This document shows positions 25,059 to 34,193 of a stretch of 64,000 nucleotides of DNA, one piece after another. The position numbers were made by a program, and so were the translations under genes. The notes beneath the pieces were generated by a model. The model saw nothing but the letters and a program-made list of their open reading frames with translations, did not search any database and was not told the DNA's origin. The stretch lies in the NCBI RefSeq assembly GCF_008635795.1, contig NZ_VWRQ01000011.1, positions 143,205 through 207,204 of the forward strand, given 5' to 3'. The DNA comes from Paenibacillus tepidiphilus. GTDB lineage: Bacteria; Bacillota; Bacilli; Paenibacillales; Paenibacillaceae. Positions within the stretch are counted from its first letter, which is position 1. Every line of letters starts with the position of its first letter.

Positions 25059-26264
25059 TTAATTCAATAATTCAAAATCTGATTCCATTTTATCGGCTTG
25101 AACGATTAGAAAATGTGGCTGCATGCTCAACCGCTGGAACCATTTATCATGCCAGCTGCGGTATTGCGGATTGTTCATATCGCCCATCACGGGCTGCGGC
25201 TCTACCATGTTCCTGATCCGGAAACAGCTGGCTGTCGTATTAACGATCTCGCCCAGCGGCCGGGTGAAGAAGGAGACCTGAACAGGTCCGGACTCCTGCT
25301 TGTTCCACGTTTCCGTGATCCGTTCGGTGGCGAAATAATTCCCCGCAGCCTCCCCTTGCTGTTCCATGAACGGATGGTGAATGGAATAGAGCAAGGTTGC
25401 CCCGGGCTTCAGTACCCGCCGGAACTCCTGAAATACGGGCGTCCAATCCTTAATGTAGTGAAGTGTTAACGAGCTTAATATCAGATCAAAGGATGCGTCG
25501 GGAAATGGAAGAGGCTCCGACAGATCATGCACCAAGGCCGTTCCGCGGCCGCCAATCCGCCTTAGGCAAGCTTCAACCATAGAAGAACTGAAGTCAACAG
25601 CGGTCACGTCCGCACCTTTCTGCAACAGATAATCCGTGTACCAGCCTGCTGCGCACCCTGCATCCAGCACATTCATCCCGTTCAAATCACTGGGCAAGAG
25701 CTGAATCATTGCAGGTCTTTCATAGTAAGCATTGTGCCCGCTGTCCGTATCCACATGCTTCTCATAATCCGGCGCCAGCTTATTGTAGCTGTCGATGAGC
25801 GAGTGCTTGAAATCGTGTGACGGTGTCATCTCCATATGAATCAGCGGATAGGGTTTTCCCAAATCATCAAGCTCCGATCTGCCAACCTGCCGGAATCCGC
25901 ACCGCACATAGAATTGATAGGCGCCTTCATTCTGTTCGTTAACATCGACTAGCAGCCGTTCACCCTTCAATTTCGCAATATGAGCGACCAAGCGCCGGCC
26001 GACGCCTGTGCCGAAATGCTCCGGGTCCACGAACAATGTGTCAATCTTGCTGCCCTCCACTCCGGCGAAGCCGAGCGGCTGCCCGGTCTCGTCAACCTCC
26101 GCATATAACTCTGCAGATCTTAAGGCCCCATCCTTCACCGCCTGATGATTAAATTCAAAATCCGCCTCTGCCAAAAAATGATGCGTCTCCTTCACAGCCC
26201 TGTACCAAATCTGCACAAGCTTGTCATAGTCTTGTTCCCGAACCGCAGTTATGTATGTTAACAC
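25059..26264 (-). CDS. Fused GNAT acetyltransferase and SAM methyltransferase
   Basis: A 401-residue fusion. Residues about 1-145 form a GNAT domain (FVDPEHFGTGVGRRLVAHIA is the acetyl-CoA motif). Residues about 155-395 form a class I methyltransferase (NVLDAGCAAGWYTDYLLQKGADVTAVDFS is motif I, and LILSSLTLHYIKDW is motif IV). Such a pairing suggests double modification of one small molecule; the substrate is unknown. GTG 26264 is favoured over ATG 26270 because AGAGG is 7 nt from the former. No operon partners are evident. Confidence 0.85.
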   Translation of the reverse strand: MLTYITAVREQDYDKLVQIWYRAVKETHHFLAEADFEFNHQAVKDGALRSAELYAEVDETGQPLGFAGVEGSKIDTLFVDPEHFGTGVGRRLVAHIAKLKGERLLVDVNEQNEGAYQFYVRCGFRQVGRSELDDLGKPYPLIHMEMTPSHDFKHSLIDSYNKLAPDYEKHVDTDSGHNAYYERPAMIQLLPSDLNGMNVLDAGCAAGWYTDYLLQKGADVTAVDFSSSMVEACLRRIGGRGTALVHDLSEPLPFPDASFDLILSSLTLHYIKDWTPVFQEFRRVLKPGATLLYSIHHPFMEQQGEAAGNYFATERITETWNKQESGPVQVSFFTRPLGEIVNTTASCFRIRNMVEPQPVMGDMNNPQYRSWHDKWFQRLSMQPHFLIVQADKMESDFELLN

Positions 26265-26414
26265 ACGCATTCCTCTCTTTCATGCAGTCACTTCCAATTC
26301 TACTGTTCTGTACCGCAGATTGTACCATGAGCGCTCCCGCAAAGCATAGAAAAAGCGCATAGCCGCAGCTACGCGCTCCTATATCATATGTTCGGCATTG
26401 CTCTCTCAACGGTT

Positions 26415-27158
26415 CTAATCCCGGTTCAGGAAAGTCCGGGTCCGTTCCAGCTGCGGGTTACCGAAGATTTGCTCCGGTGTCCCCGACTCGGCGATCTCAC
26501 CATTCTCCATGAAGAAGATGCGGTCCGCCACATCACGGGCAAAGCTCATTTCATGGGTAACAATGATCATCGTCATGTTCTCTTCCGCCAGCGTCCGGAT
26601 GACCCGCAGCACCTCGCCGGTCAGCTCGGGATCGAGCGCCGACGTAGGCTCGTCGAACAGCAGAATGTCCGGGTTCAGCATCAGCGCTCTGGCAATCGCC
26701 ACCCGCTGCTTCTGTCCGCCCGACAACAGGGACGGGTATACATCAGCTTTATCGGCCAGGCCCACTTTGGCAAGCAGCTCCAGGCTCCGGGCCGCAATTA
26801 CTTCCGTGCTCTCCCGCTTCAGCGTTCGCGGAGCCAGCTCCAGATTGCCCCGCACCGTGAGATGGGGAAAGAGATTGAAATGCTGAAACACCATGCCCAT
26901 GGTTGAGGTGATCTTCCGGATGTCGGCTGCAGCGGCATATTTGCCGTTCTGAACGAGCGGCTTGCCGTGAATCAGAATGCTGCCGCCGTTTACTTCCTCC
27001 AGGTGGACCAGGCTGCGCAGCATTGTGCTTTTGCCGGAGCCCGAGGGTCCAATGACCGCCACAACCTCACCGGGAGATACCGAGAAATTAATCGCCTTCA
27101 GCACGTCCAGGCTGCCGAAGGATTTCTGTAGTTGTTGAACTTCAATCATACTGCTCAT
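26415..27158 (-). CDS. Polar amino-acid ABC transporter ATPase
   Basis: A 247-residue ATPase of the PAAT family. Walker [10 protein letters not shown], signature [15 protein letters not shown], Walker [15 protein letters not shown] and H-loop VTHEM are all intact. It energises uptake with the permease and binding protein encoded just upstream (permease gap 14 bp). It is the last gene of the operon binding protein-permease-ATPase. Substrate not certain: a polar amino acid such as glutamine, arginine or cystine. Confidence 0.93.
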   Translation of the reverse strand: MSSMIEVQQLQKSFGSLDVLKAINFSVSPGEVVAVIGPSGSGKSTMLRSLVHLEEVNGGSILIHGKPLVQNGKYAAAADIRKITSTMGMVFQHFNLFPHLTVRGNLELAPRTLKRESTEVIAARSLELLAKVGLADKADVYPSLLSGGQKQRVAIARALMLNPDILLFDEPTSALDPELTGEVLRVIRTLAEENMTMIIVTHEMSFARDVADRIFFMENGEIAESGTPEQIFGNPQLERTRTFLNRD

Positions 27159-27172
27159 CGTTAGACAGTCCT

Positions 27173-27832
27173 CTACTCGAATTTGAAACGTTTCTCCAGC
27201 CCCTTAAAGAATAAGGTCAGCACCAGTGTCATCAGCAAATAAATAACGCCTGCCACCACAAACGGGGTCACTGTAAAGTCACGGTTTACCGCCGTCTTCG
27301 CATAGTTGAGCAGCTCCGGTACAGCTACGGCATAGAGCAAGGCAGTATCTTTTACGAGAGTAATCGACTCATTGGCTACCGCAGGCAGAGCCACCCGGAA
27401 CATTTGGGCCAGAATTACCTTGCGCAGCGTCTGCCATTTACTGAGACCGAGCACCTTGGCAGCTTCGTGCTGGCCCTTGTCAATAGAGAGCAGCCCCCCG
27501 CGGAAAATCTCGGCGAAATAAGCCCCGTAATTCAGGACGAACCCCAGACAGGCTGCGACAAAGCGGTCGAAGACCAGATACTCGCCAATTACCGGAATCT
27601 GCGGCAGACCGAAGCAGAAGAACAGCAGCTGCAGCAAGAGCGGTGTACCGCGCATGACGTAAATATAGGTGTGGGCGATCCAGGCCAGGGGCTTCAAGCG
27701 GCTCTTGGCCATCAGCGTAACCAGCATCCCGAGCGGGATGGACAGCACGATGACGATCAGGAACAGCAGGATGGTAGTCCGCGCCCCCTCCAGCATCGGT
27801 CCCGAAATTTGTATAATGTAGTCCAGATTCAT
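27173..27832 (-). CDS. Polar amino-acid ABC transporter permease
   Basis: A 219-residue inner-membrane subunit with about five hydrophobic segments and the EAA loop ([21 protein letters not shown]) that docks on the ATPase. The start [10 protein letters not shown] and [16 protein letters not shown] are typical of HisM/GlnP-type permeases. The ATG follows AGGAG. It is the middle gene of the transporter operon. Confidence 0.93.
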   Translation of the reverse strand: MNLDYIIQISGPMLEGARTTILLFLIVIVLSIPLGMLVTLMAKSRLKPLAWIAHTYIYVMRGTPLLLQLLFFCFGLPQIPVIGEYLVFDRFVAACLGFVLNYGAYFAEIFRGGLLSIDKGQHEAAKVLGLSKWQTLRKVILAQMFRVALPAVANESITLVKDTALLYAVAVPELLNYAKTAVNRDFTVTPFVVAGVIYLLMTLVLTLFFKGLEKRFKFE

Positions 27833-27862
27833 TGCTTCAACCGACTCCTAATGATCACTGTC

Positions 27863-28636
27863 TTAATTCAGTACCTTGTTCTCTCCGAACCATTTGGTGG
27901 AAATTTCTGCGGCGGTGCCATCGCTGCTCAGCTCATCCAGTGCTTCCTGCAGCTCTTCCAGCAGAGCCTCATTGTCCTTCTTGATGCCGACCCCGTATTG
28001 CTCGGGAGCCAGTGATTCATCCAGCAATTTATACGTATCCGGCTCAATGGACATATAGTATCTGGCCACTACCTCATCAATAACCACGCCGTCCACACGT
28101 TTGGACTTCAGATCCGTCAGAGCCAGCACATTGTCGGAGAATTCGGATACCCCGGCAACCTCGTCCTTGATCGGATTGGCATTCAAGGCATCAGCGGCCG
28201 AGGACAGGCTCTGCAGCCCGACCTCCTTACCGGCCAGATCACTGAGCTGGGCCAGTTCGGAATCCGCCAGCACGACAACAACCTGGCTGTTCTCCAGGTA
28301 AGGCTTGGTGAACAAGACCTTCTCTTTACGTTCGTCCGTAATGGTGTAGCCGTTCCAGATCATATCAATGCGTCCGCTGTTCAGCTCGGATTCCTTGGCC
28401 GACCAGTCGATCGGCTGGAAGGTAATCTCTTTGCCCATTTTCTCGGCGGCCGCTTTGGCATAATCAATGTCGAAGCCGACAATTTCATTGTTCTCGTCGC
28501 GGAAGCCCATCGGTGCAAACTTGTCATCAATCCCGATGACCAGCTTTCCGTCTCCGTTATCTGCACCCGAGCAACCTGCGATCGTGGCCATTACCGTAAA
28601 GGCTGCCAGTATTACCCCAAATTTCCGTCTCTTCAT
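27863..28636 (-). CDS. Amino-acid ABC transporter substrate-binding lipoprotein
   Basis: A 257-residue extracytoplasmic lipoprotein. The lipobox TIAGC places the anchoring cysteine at about residue 22. LVIGIDDKFAPMGFRDENNEIVGFDIDYAKA is the family-3 binding-protein start, and RIDMIWNGYTITDERKE follows. It delivers a polar amino acid to the permease. It is the first gene of the operon; no T-box or other riboswitch was seen in the 150 bp upstream. Confidence 0.93.
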   Translation of the reverse strand: MKRRKFGVILAAFTVMATIAGCSGADNGDGKLVIGIDDKFAPMGFRDENNEIVGFDIDYAKAAAEKMGKEITFQPIDWSAKESELNSGRIDMIWNGYTITDERKEKVLFTKPYLENSQVVVVLADSELAQLSDLAGKEVGLQSLSSAADALNANPIKDEVAGVSEFSDNVLALTDLKSKRVDGVVIDEVVARYYMSIEPDTYKLLDESLAPEQYGVGIKKDNEALLEELQEALDELSSDGTAAEISTKWFGENKVLN

Positions 28637-28739
28637 CTCTTTCTACTCCCCCTAGTAAGTTGCTTGCAGCATCATACGCTTTAGTTCGCTACCACGTTAT
28701 CAGAGTATCATAATAACACAAGCTGTGAATGCCGTCGAT

Positions 28740-28772
28740 AGCAAAGAGAAAGACTCCCGCCAATCGGGAGCC
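28740..28772 (-). terminator. Terminator after DUF817 gene
   Basis: Stem CTCCCG/CGGGAG with a 4-5-nt loop, followed on the minus strand by TCTTTCTCTTT. Confidence 0.75.
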
Positions 28773-28785
28773 GCTGAGAGAGAAA

Positions 28786-29565
28786 TCAGATTCTGTTACC
28801 GCCTTGTCTTGTCGCCTTAACATGCTTCAACTGCGCCACGATAATAACGCTGATGATGACCAAGAGAAACCAGGAGCTGATCTTGCTGAAGCTGACCGGC
28901 TGCCAGACTTCGTGCTGGTCGGGGTACTTCCAGGCATTGAAGAAGGTGGCGATATTCTCAGCCAGCCAGATAAAGAAACCTACAATGGCAAAAGCCAGCG
29001 TCAAAGGCATCCGGTAAGTCACTGTCCGCACCCGGTAAATGATCCACGTTCTCCAGAAGACAACGACGACAAGCGCCGTCAGCCACCAGCGGAAATCCGG
29101 AAGGAAATGATGGGTGAAGAAGTCCAGATAGATGGCCCCTCCCAGCAATCCCGCACTTAACAGTCCGGGCCAGCCGGTCATATCCATATCCAGCCTGCGC
29201 CAGATTTGGCACATGAAGCTTGCGACGCTTGCATACATAAATCCGCTATAGAGCGGAACCCCGAACAGCTTGGTCAGCCCCGGTTCCGGATACGCCCATG
29301 AACCCATGTGCACCTTGTAAATCTCCAGCAGCAGGCCGATAATGTGAAAGACGCAGATCACCTTGATCTCATCAAGTGTCTCCAGTCCGGAGCGGTACAT
29401 CAAAACCTGTACGGTCAGCAGTACAAGCAGAATCAGATCATACCGTTCAATAAAAGGCACCTGAACGGTGCCTGACAATGCCAATGTCCCGAAGATCGCC
29501 ACCGGAAAAATGCAGCTCATCGCCTGATGATATCCAAAATGCAGCAGCTGTACGATTGATTTCAT
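28786..29565 (-). CDS. DUF817 membrane protein, YoaT-like
   Basis: A 259-residue polytopic membrane protein with about eight hydrophobic helices. HMGSWAYPEPGL, LYSGFMYASVASFMCQIWRRL and FLPDFRWWLTALV are characteristic of the DUF817 family (B. subtilis YoaT). Function unknown. ATG 29565 follows GAGGTG at 8 nt; the longer ORF start at 29616 has no ribosome site. It is a monocistronic unit with its own terminator. Confidence 0.82.
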   Translation of the reverse strand: MKSIVQLLHFGYHQAMSCIFPVAIFGTLALSGTVQVPFIERYDLILLVLLTVQVLMYRSGLETLDEIKVICVFHIIGLLLEIYKVHMGSWAYPEPGLTKLFGVPLYSGFMYASVASFMCQIWRRLDMDMTGWPGLLSAGLLGGAIYLDFFTHHFLPDFRWWLTALVVVVFWRTWIIYRVRTVTYRMPLTLAFAIVGFFIWLAENIATFFNAWKYPDQHEVWQPVSFSKISSWFLLVIISVIIVAQLKHVKATRQGGNRI

Positions 29566-29743
29566 GAATGAAGCACCTCGCCGTAAGTATTGTAAAACTA
29601 ATTTATCGTTTAACAATAAATTAATATTTATTTATAATATATTATTATTGCCCGAGATGCAAAGACATTCCCTTTTCAGACAGCAAAAATAACCCGGGCA
29701 AGCTTGAGAGCAAGCTTAACCGGGCTCATTGTTTACTGTGGTG

Positions 29744-30112
29744 TTATTGCGACTGGATTTCCGGAGTATCACGGTGCTTACGCTTCAATTTGGGCCGGGT
29801 CAACTCGTAGCTGTGCCGAACCATCTCACGGATGTCATCACCGGACAGCTCACCATCCAGAATTAACGTGTTCCAATGCGTTTTATTCATATGGTAACCC
29901 GGCGTTACTTCCGCAAATAAGCCCCTCCAGAAATCTGCCCGCTCCGGTTCACATTTCAGATTGACGCACAGGTGGCCGTTCCGGTAATAGACGAGTGCGA
30001 ACAACTTTTTATTACCGTTGTGGCGGACAGCTGTCCACTCAATGCCGAAGGGATGGTCTTCGTAAGTGCTTGAGAAAGACAGACAATAATCAATGATTTC
30101 CTCATAGGTCAC
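29744..30112 (-). CDS. MmcQ/YjbR-family protein
   Basis: A 122-residue member of the YjbR/CyaY-fold family: FSSTYEDHPFGIEWTAVRH at the start, then KLFALVYYRNGHLCVNLKCEP and HMNKTHWNTLILDGELS. Often described as a putative DNA-binding protein; function not established. Start GTG 30112 is supported by AAAGGAG, which is formed by the last codons of the preceding LysR gene. The two genes are 5 bp apart and translation is probably coupled. Confidence 0.85.
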   Translation of the reverse strand: MTYEEIIDYCLSFSSTYEDHPFGIEWTAVRHNGNKKLFALVYYRNGHLCVNLKCEPERADFWRGLFAEVTPGYHMNKTHWNTLILDGELSGDDIREMVRHSYELTRPKLKRKHRDTPEIQSQ

Positions 30113-30117
30113 CCTGG

Positions 30118-30999
30118 CTAACGCTCCTTTATACTCCGATAATATTCCGCTGCAATCTTGCGGAATTGCAAAGCCGCTTGTGAAAGGTATCGATTCTTGT
30201 TCCACAATAATGCGATTTCCCTGGTCAGTCCTTCATGCTCGACACGGAGGCAGGTTACCGCTTGCCGCGAATATATTGCCGTGCCCGGAATGAAGGCGAT
30301 GCCGATTCCGGCTTCCACCAGGGCAGTGATCCTGGCCGGCTCGTCCCCTTCGTACACGTATTTGGGTCTAAATCCCGCCGTTTCGCAGATGGAGTCCGCC
30401 AAATCACGGGTACCGTACCCCTGCTTGACCCCCACAAAGGACTCGTTCCGCAATTCAGACAACGCCACACTTTCCCTCTCCGCCAGAGGATGTCCTGCGG
30501 GAACCGCTATAAGGATACGGTCGATGAATACGATTTGAGACGCAATATCATCCCCGGACAGCGGAGGGGATGATATGCAGTAATCAACCTCACCCCGCTG
30601 AAGACAGGCAATCATCTCCTGCGCAGCTAACATCTGCACATGAAATTGCACTTCAGGCATTTGCTTGCGGAACTCCTTGAGGATTCCCGGCAATGAGCTG
30701 GCTGTATTCACCGCTAATTCCAAAGTACGCTGATCCCGGCCGGACAGATCAGTGAGCTCCTGTCTCCCTTGCTCCAGCTCGAACAAGGCCCGCTCCGCAC
30801 GGTGGAGGAAGCTGGCCCCATAGGTATTAAGCCGCAGCTTCCGGCCAGTCCGGTCAAACAGCGGCACGCCCAGGTCTTCTTCCAGGCGCTGGATCGTCTT
30901 GCTTAATGACGATTGCGTTACATGCAGGCTTTTGGCTGCCTCGGTCATGTGCTCCAGCCGGGCGACGGCGAGAAAGTACTGTAATTGCAGAAGCTCCAT
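30118..30999 (-). CDS. LysR-family transcriptional regulator
   Basis: A 293-residue LysR protein: HTH in AVARLEHMTEAAKSLHVTQSSLSKTIQRLEEDLG and an effector domain from about residue 90. Divergent from the MFS gene at 31112 with 112 bp between, the classical arrangement of a LysR activator and its target exporter. Its 3' end supplies the ribosome site of the YjbR-like gene. Confidence 0.9.
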   Translation of the reverse strand: MELLQLQYFLAVARLEHMTEAAKSLHVTQSSLSKTIQRLEEDLGVPLFDRTGRKLRLNTYGASFLHRAERALFELEQGRQELTDLSGRDQRTLELAVNTASSLPGILKEFRKQMPEVQFHVQMLAAQEMIACLQRGEVDYCISSPPLSGDDIASQIVFIDRILIAVPAGHPLAERESVALSELRNESFVGVKQGYGTRDLADSICETAGFRPKYVYEGDEPARITALVEAGIGIAFIPGTAIYSRQAVTCLRVEHEGLTREIALLWNKNRYLSQAALQFRKIAAEYYRSIKER

Positions 31000-31111
31000 A
31001 ATACCGCTCCATTCATTCCTTTTGATCTATGGAATTATAACATAAAATGCGTTGGAATATATGATAGCAATCCTTTACGATGGGTTCACGACAACCGAGG
31101 AGGACTTTAAT

Positions 31112-32476
31112 ATGAATACCCGCAACAACAAAGGATTGATGATTTCTGTAGGCTTGGGAATCCTGCTGAACCCGTTAAACTCTTCGATGATCTCTGTGGC
31201 ACTGGCTAGACTGCAGCAGGTGTACCGCCTGCAGTATACAGAGGTATATTGGATTATCTTTGCCTTCTATATCGCGAGCGCGGTTGCCCAGCCGGTGATG
31301 GGAAAGGCCAGCGATATCTTTGGCCGGCGGAAGATATTTCTCGCAGGGCTAATTATAGCCTTCCTCGCTTCTGTTCTGGCTCCGCTATCACCCGGCTTCG
31401 GCTGGCTTGTCTGCTTCCGGATTGTGCAATCCATCGGGACAAGTATGATGGTTGCTGTCGGAATGGCCATCGTACGGATATATGTTACCGAGCGACAGGC
31501 AGCTGCGCTGTCTGTGCTGTCCATCTTTTTGTCCGGAGCGGCGGCTGTCGGACCTTTCGTTGGCGGCGTATTGATTCACTGGTGGGACTGGCATGCCATT
31601 TTCTTCGTCAATATCCCGTTCGCCGCCGCGAGCTTCGTGATGGCCTGGAAGCTGATTCCTCGGGATGCTCCCCGCACAGAAGCGGGTCATTTATCCATTC
31701 GCAACTGGATGCGTCTGCTGGATGCTGCTGGCATTGTATTGTTTGCTGCAGGTCTGGTTGCCCTGCTCACAGGGATTCTGTCTGTCAAATCCTCCGGTCA
31801 ATTCACCCTGGGCAATGTCATGCTGATGGGCATTGGTGTTATGCTGTCATGGGCTTTCCTGCGGCATGAGCTGCGGACGGCGGCACCGTTCATCCCGCTT
31901 CGCAGTTTCGCCAGACATCCGGCAATGGCTTTCGTTAACATCCAGTTTATGCTGGTGAATGTGCTGTTTTATACGCTATTATTCGGTCTACCTACTTATC
32001 TGCAATCGGTTAGACAAGTCAGCGAATATCATACCGGTATTCTGATGCTGAGCTTAGGCTTGTGTTCGCTCCTGGCTTCGCCGTTGGCGGGTAAATGGGT
32101 AGAACGCTCCGGCCCGCAGCCGGCGTTATTCGTCTCTGCGCTGCTCATGACTCTGGGCTCCCTCTGGCTCATTATTACTGTGGATGCCGCTTCACCAGTA
32201 ATTTATGTATGTGCGCCTTTGGCGGCATTCGGGATCAGCAACGGGTTAACCGGTGTTGCTCTACAGGCAGCATTATTTCAAAGCTCTCCCAAAGAAATCA
32301 TCGGCGTAGCCTCCGGTGTATTCAATACCTCAAGATATTTGGGCACCATACTCTCTTCATTGCTCGTCGGCATCGTTATGGGGGATCAGTTTAGCGCAGC
32401 GGGCCTGCAGACACTGGGCATCATCCTCGGCCTGATTGCATTACTGCTGGTATTCATGAACCGGCGGCGTCTCTGA
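31112..32476 (+). CDS. MFS transporter, DHA2-like
   Basis: A 454-residue membrane protein with 12-14 hydrophobic helices. MGKASDIFGRRKIFLAG is the MFS motif A loop and SGAAAVGPFVGGVLI is the antiporter motif C. A drug or metabolite exporter is likely. ATG 31112 follows GAGGAGG; the upstream extension to 31052 lacks a site. The last 36 bp overlap the convergent LysR gene at 32441. Confidence 0.88.
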   Translation: MNTRNNKGLMISVGLGILLNPLNSSMISVALARLQQVYRLQYTEVYWIIFAFYIASAVAQPVMGKASDIFGRRKIFLAGLIIAFLASVLAPLSPGFGWLVCFRIVQSIGTSMMVAVGMAIVRIYVTERQAAALSVLSIFLSGAAAVGPFVGGVLIHWWDWHAIFFVNIPFAAASFVMAWKLIPRDAPRTEAGHLSIRNWMRLLDAAGIVLFAAGLVALLTGILSVKSSGQFTLGNVMLMGIGVMLSWAFLRHELRTAAPFIPLRSFARHPAMAFVNIQFMLVNVLFYTLLFGLPTYLQSVRQVSEYHTGILMLSLGLCSLLASPLAGKWVERSGPQPALFVSALLMTLGSLWLIITVDAASPVIYVCAPLAAFGISNGLTGVALQAALFQSSPKEIIGVASGVFNTSRYLGTILSSLLVGIVMGDQFSAAGLQTLGIILGLIALLLVFMNRRRL

Positions 32477-33349
32477 TATCGTCTGGATAAGCCGGATGGC
32501 CGCCTTACTTAAATATTGGCGTTTCAGCCAGATGACGGCTGAGCTGGAGACCGCCTGCGGGTCATCGATCCGGTGTGTCCGGATACGACCGCGCTTATAT
32601 CTGGACAGCGAGGTTTCCGGCAATATGGATGCGCCGAACCCGGAGGCGACCAGCTCCATCAGCATTCCGATATCGGAGCATTCACCGATAATCGCCGGGG
32701 ATAACCCCCGCGAACGGAACTGTTCCAGCAGCAGATTGTAGAGGCCAAGTCCCTCCGTACTGGGCAGCAGCAGCGGATACTTCGTTATCGTATCATAGGA
32801 GACCGGCTCTCCGTGCTCAGGTAGCTTACGCCCGCCGTCCTCCCCGGTTACGAAAAATAACGGCTCCTCACCCAGCATCGCACAATCGAAGTCCGTCAGA
32901 TCAATCGGCAGACGGACAATGGCCAGGTCCAGCGCCTTCTCCCGCACCAGCTTAACAAGCATGTTCGTCTCGTTCTGCTGAATCTTGAACGTGACCTTCG
33001 GATACCATTCACGGAACACATTTAGTGCACCGGGCAGCCGGGCATCGGATAAGGTATTGACGCCAACCGACAGCTTGCCCCTGATGCCCAGCCCCGACTC
33101 GCGCACCTCCGCCTTCGCTTCTTCCATCAGCCGGGTAATCGTCAGAGCATGCTCATATAGTGTCTTGCCCGATGCCGTAAGCTCCAGATGCCGCCCGCTG
33201 CGGCGGAACAGCGGTACGCGAAGCTCGGTTTCCATCAGCTTGAGCTGCTGGCTGAGCGGCGGCTGCGACATATGCAGTCTTTGCGCTGCAGAGGTGACCT
33301 GCCTTTCCTCCGCCAGTGCTATAAAATAACGCAGTTGCTTTAAGTCCAT
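32441..33349 (-). CDS. LysR-family transcriptional regulator
   Basis: A 302-residue LysR protein with HTH AEERQVTSAAQRLHMSQPPLSQQLKLMETEL, close to the CbbR/AlsR-like pattern, and effector domain from about residue 90 (GIRGKLSVGVNTLSD). The gene overlaps the 3' end of the convergent MFS gene by 36 bp, so both coding ends are constrained by the same DNA. Inducer unknown. Confidence 0.9.
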   Translation of the reverse strand: MDLKQLRYFIALAEERQVTSAAQRLHMSQPPLSQQLKLMETELRVPLFRRSGRHLELTASGKTLYEHALTITRLMEEAKAEVRESGLGIRGKLSVGVNTLSDARLPGALNVFREWYPKVTFKIQQNETNMLVKLVREKALDLAIVRLPIDLTDFDCAMLGEEPLFFVTGEDGGRKLPEHGEPVSYDTITKYPLLLPSTEGLGLYNLLLEQFRSRGLSPAIIGECSDIGMLMELVASGFGASILPETSLSRYKRGRIRTHRIDDPQAVSSSAVIWLKRQYLSKAAIRLIQTISETPPVHEYQQ

Positions 33350-33461
33350 GGGGATTGCCCTTCCTATATGTTTTTCATATACATTTGTAATGAAATTAAT
33401 ATTTTTCCTATACTAATGCCCATGATACCATAAATACGTTACACAAACATGGAGGGATAAT

Positions 33462-34139
33462 GTGAGCTATATACCCCGCTGTTTCTTATTGATACTGCTG
33501 CTGGTGCTGGCAGGCTGCGCGGAAATTACGGAGGGAGATGAACCCATGGCAAACGAACTGATTACGGCTGCGGAACGGGGAGATACGGCTGCAGTAATGA
33601 AAGCGCTGGAGCAAGGTGCAGATATTAACGGCCAGGATGAACGCGGCAGAACCGCAGTACTGGCTGCAACGCACGGGAACAAGCCTGAAACCGTTAAGGC
33701 TCTGATTGAAGCCGGTGCGGATCTCAATCTGCGGGACAACCGTTCCGATAACCCGCTCTTGTATGCCGGTGCGGAAGGCATGCCCGAGATCGTCAGGCTG
33801 GCGGTAGAAGCGGGAGCGGATACGTCGCTGACGAACCGTTACGGCGGTACAGCCCTGATTCCGGCCGCGGACCGTGGCCACGTGGAGATTGTACAGTACT
33901 TACTCGAACATTCGGATGTTGATGTCAATCACATTAATAATCTGGACTGGACGGCATTATTGGAAGCTGTAATATTGGGAGACGGCGGAGAGAGACATAC
34001 TGAAATCGTCCGCCTGTTGATCAGGCACGGTGCAGATGTCAATCTGGCCGATAAGGACGGAGTCACTCCGCTCGCACATGCAGAACGCGGGGATTATGAC
34101 GAAATGGCCGCCCTCCTGAAGGATGCGGGAGCACACTAA
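33462..34139 (+). CDS. Ankyrin-repeat lipoprotein
   Basis: A 225-residue exported protein. The first 20 residues are a lipoprotein signal (FLLILLLVLAGC, cysteine at about 19). After a short linker come about six ankyrin repeats (GADINGQDERGRTAVLAATH; GADLNLRDNRSDNPLLYAG; GADVNLADKDGVTPLAHAE). It should sit on the outer face of the membrane and bind a protein partner, not known. Start GTG 33462 follows GGAGGG. The permease gene is 54 bp downstream on the same strand. Confidence 0.85.
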   Translation: MSYIPRCFLLILLLVLAGCAEITEGDEPMANELITAAERGDTAAVMKALEQGADINGQDERGRTAVLAATHGNKPETVKALIEAGADLNLRDNRSDNPLLYAGAEGMPEIVRLAVEAGADTSLTNRYGGTALIPAADRGHVEIVQYLLEHSDVDVNHINNLDWTALLEAVILGDGGERHTEIVRLLIRHGADVNLADKDGVTPLAHAERGDYDEMAALLKDAGAH

Positions 34140-34193
34140 AGACTCCTTTTCGGAGCAACACATCAAGATTAACGGAAAGCTGGGAATGAAGAA

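Noticed and set aside
28637..28785. T-box or other riboswitch before the amino-acid transporter
   Set aside because: No specifier-loop, T-box core or antiterminator pairing was found by eye.
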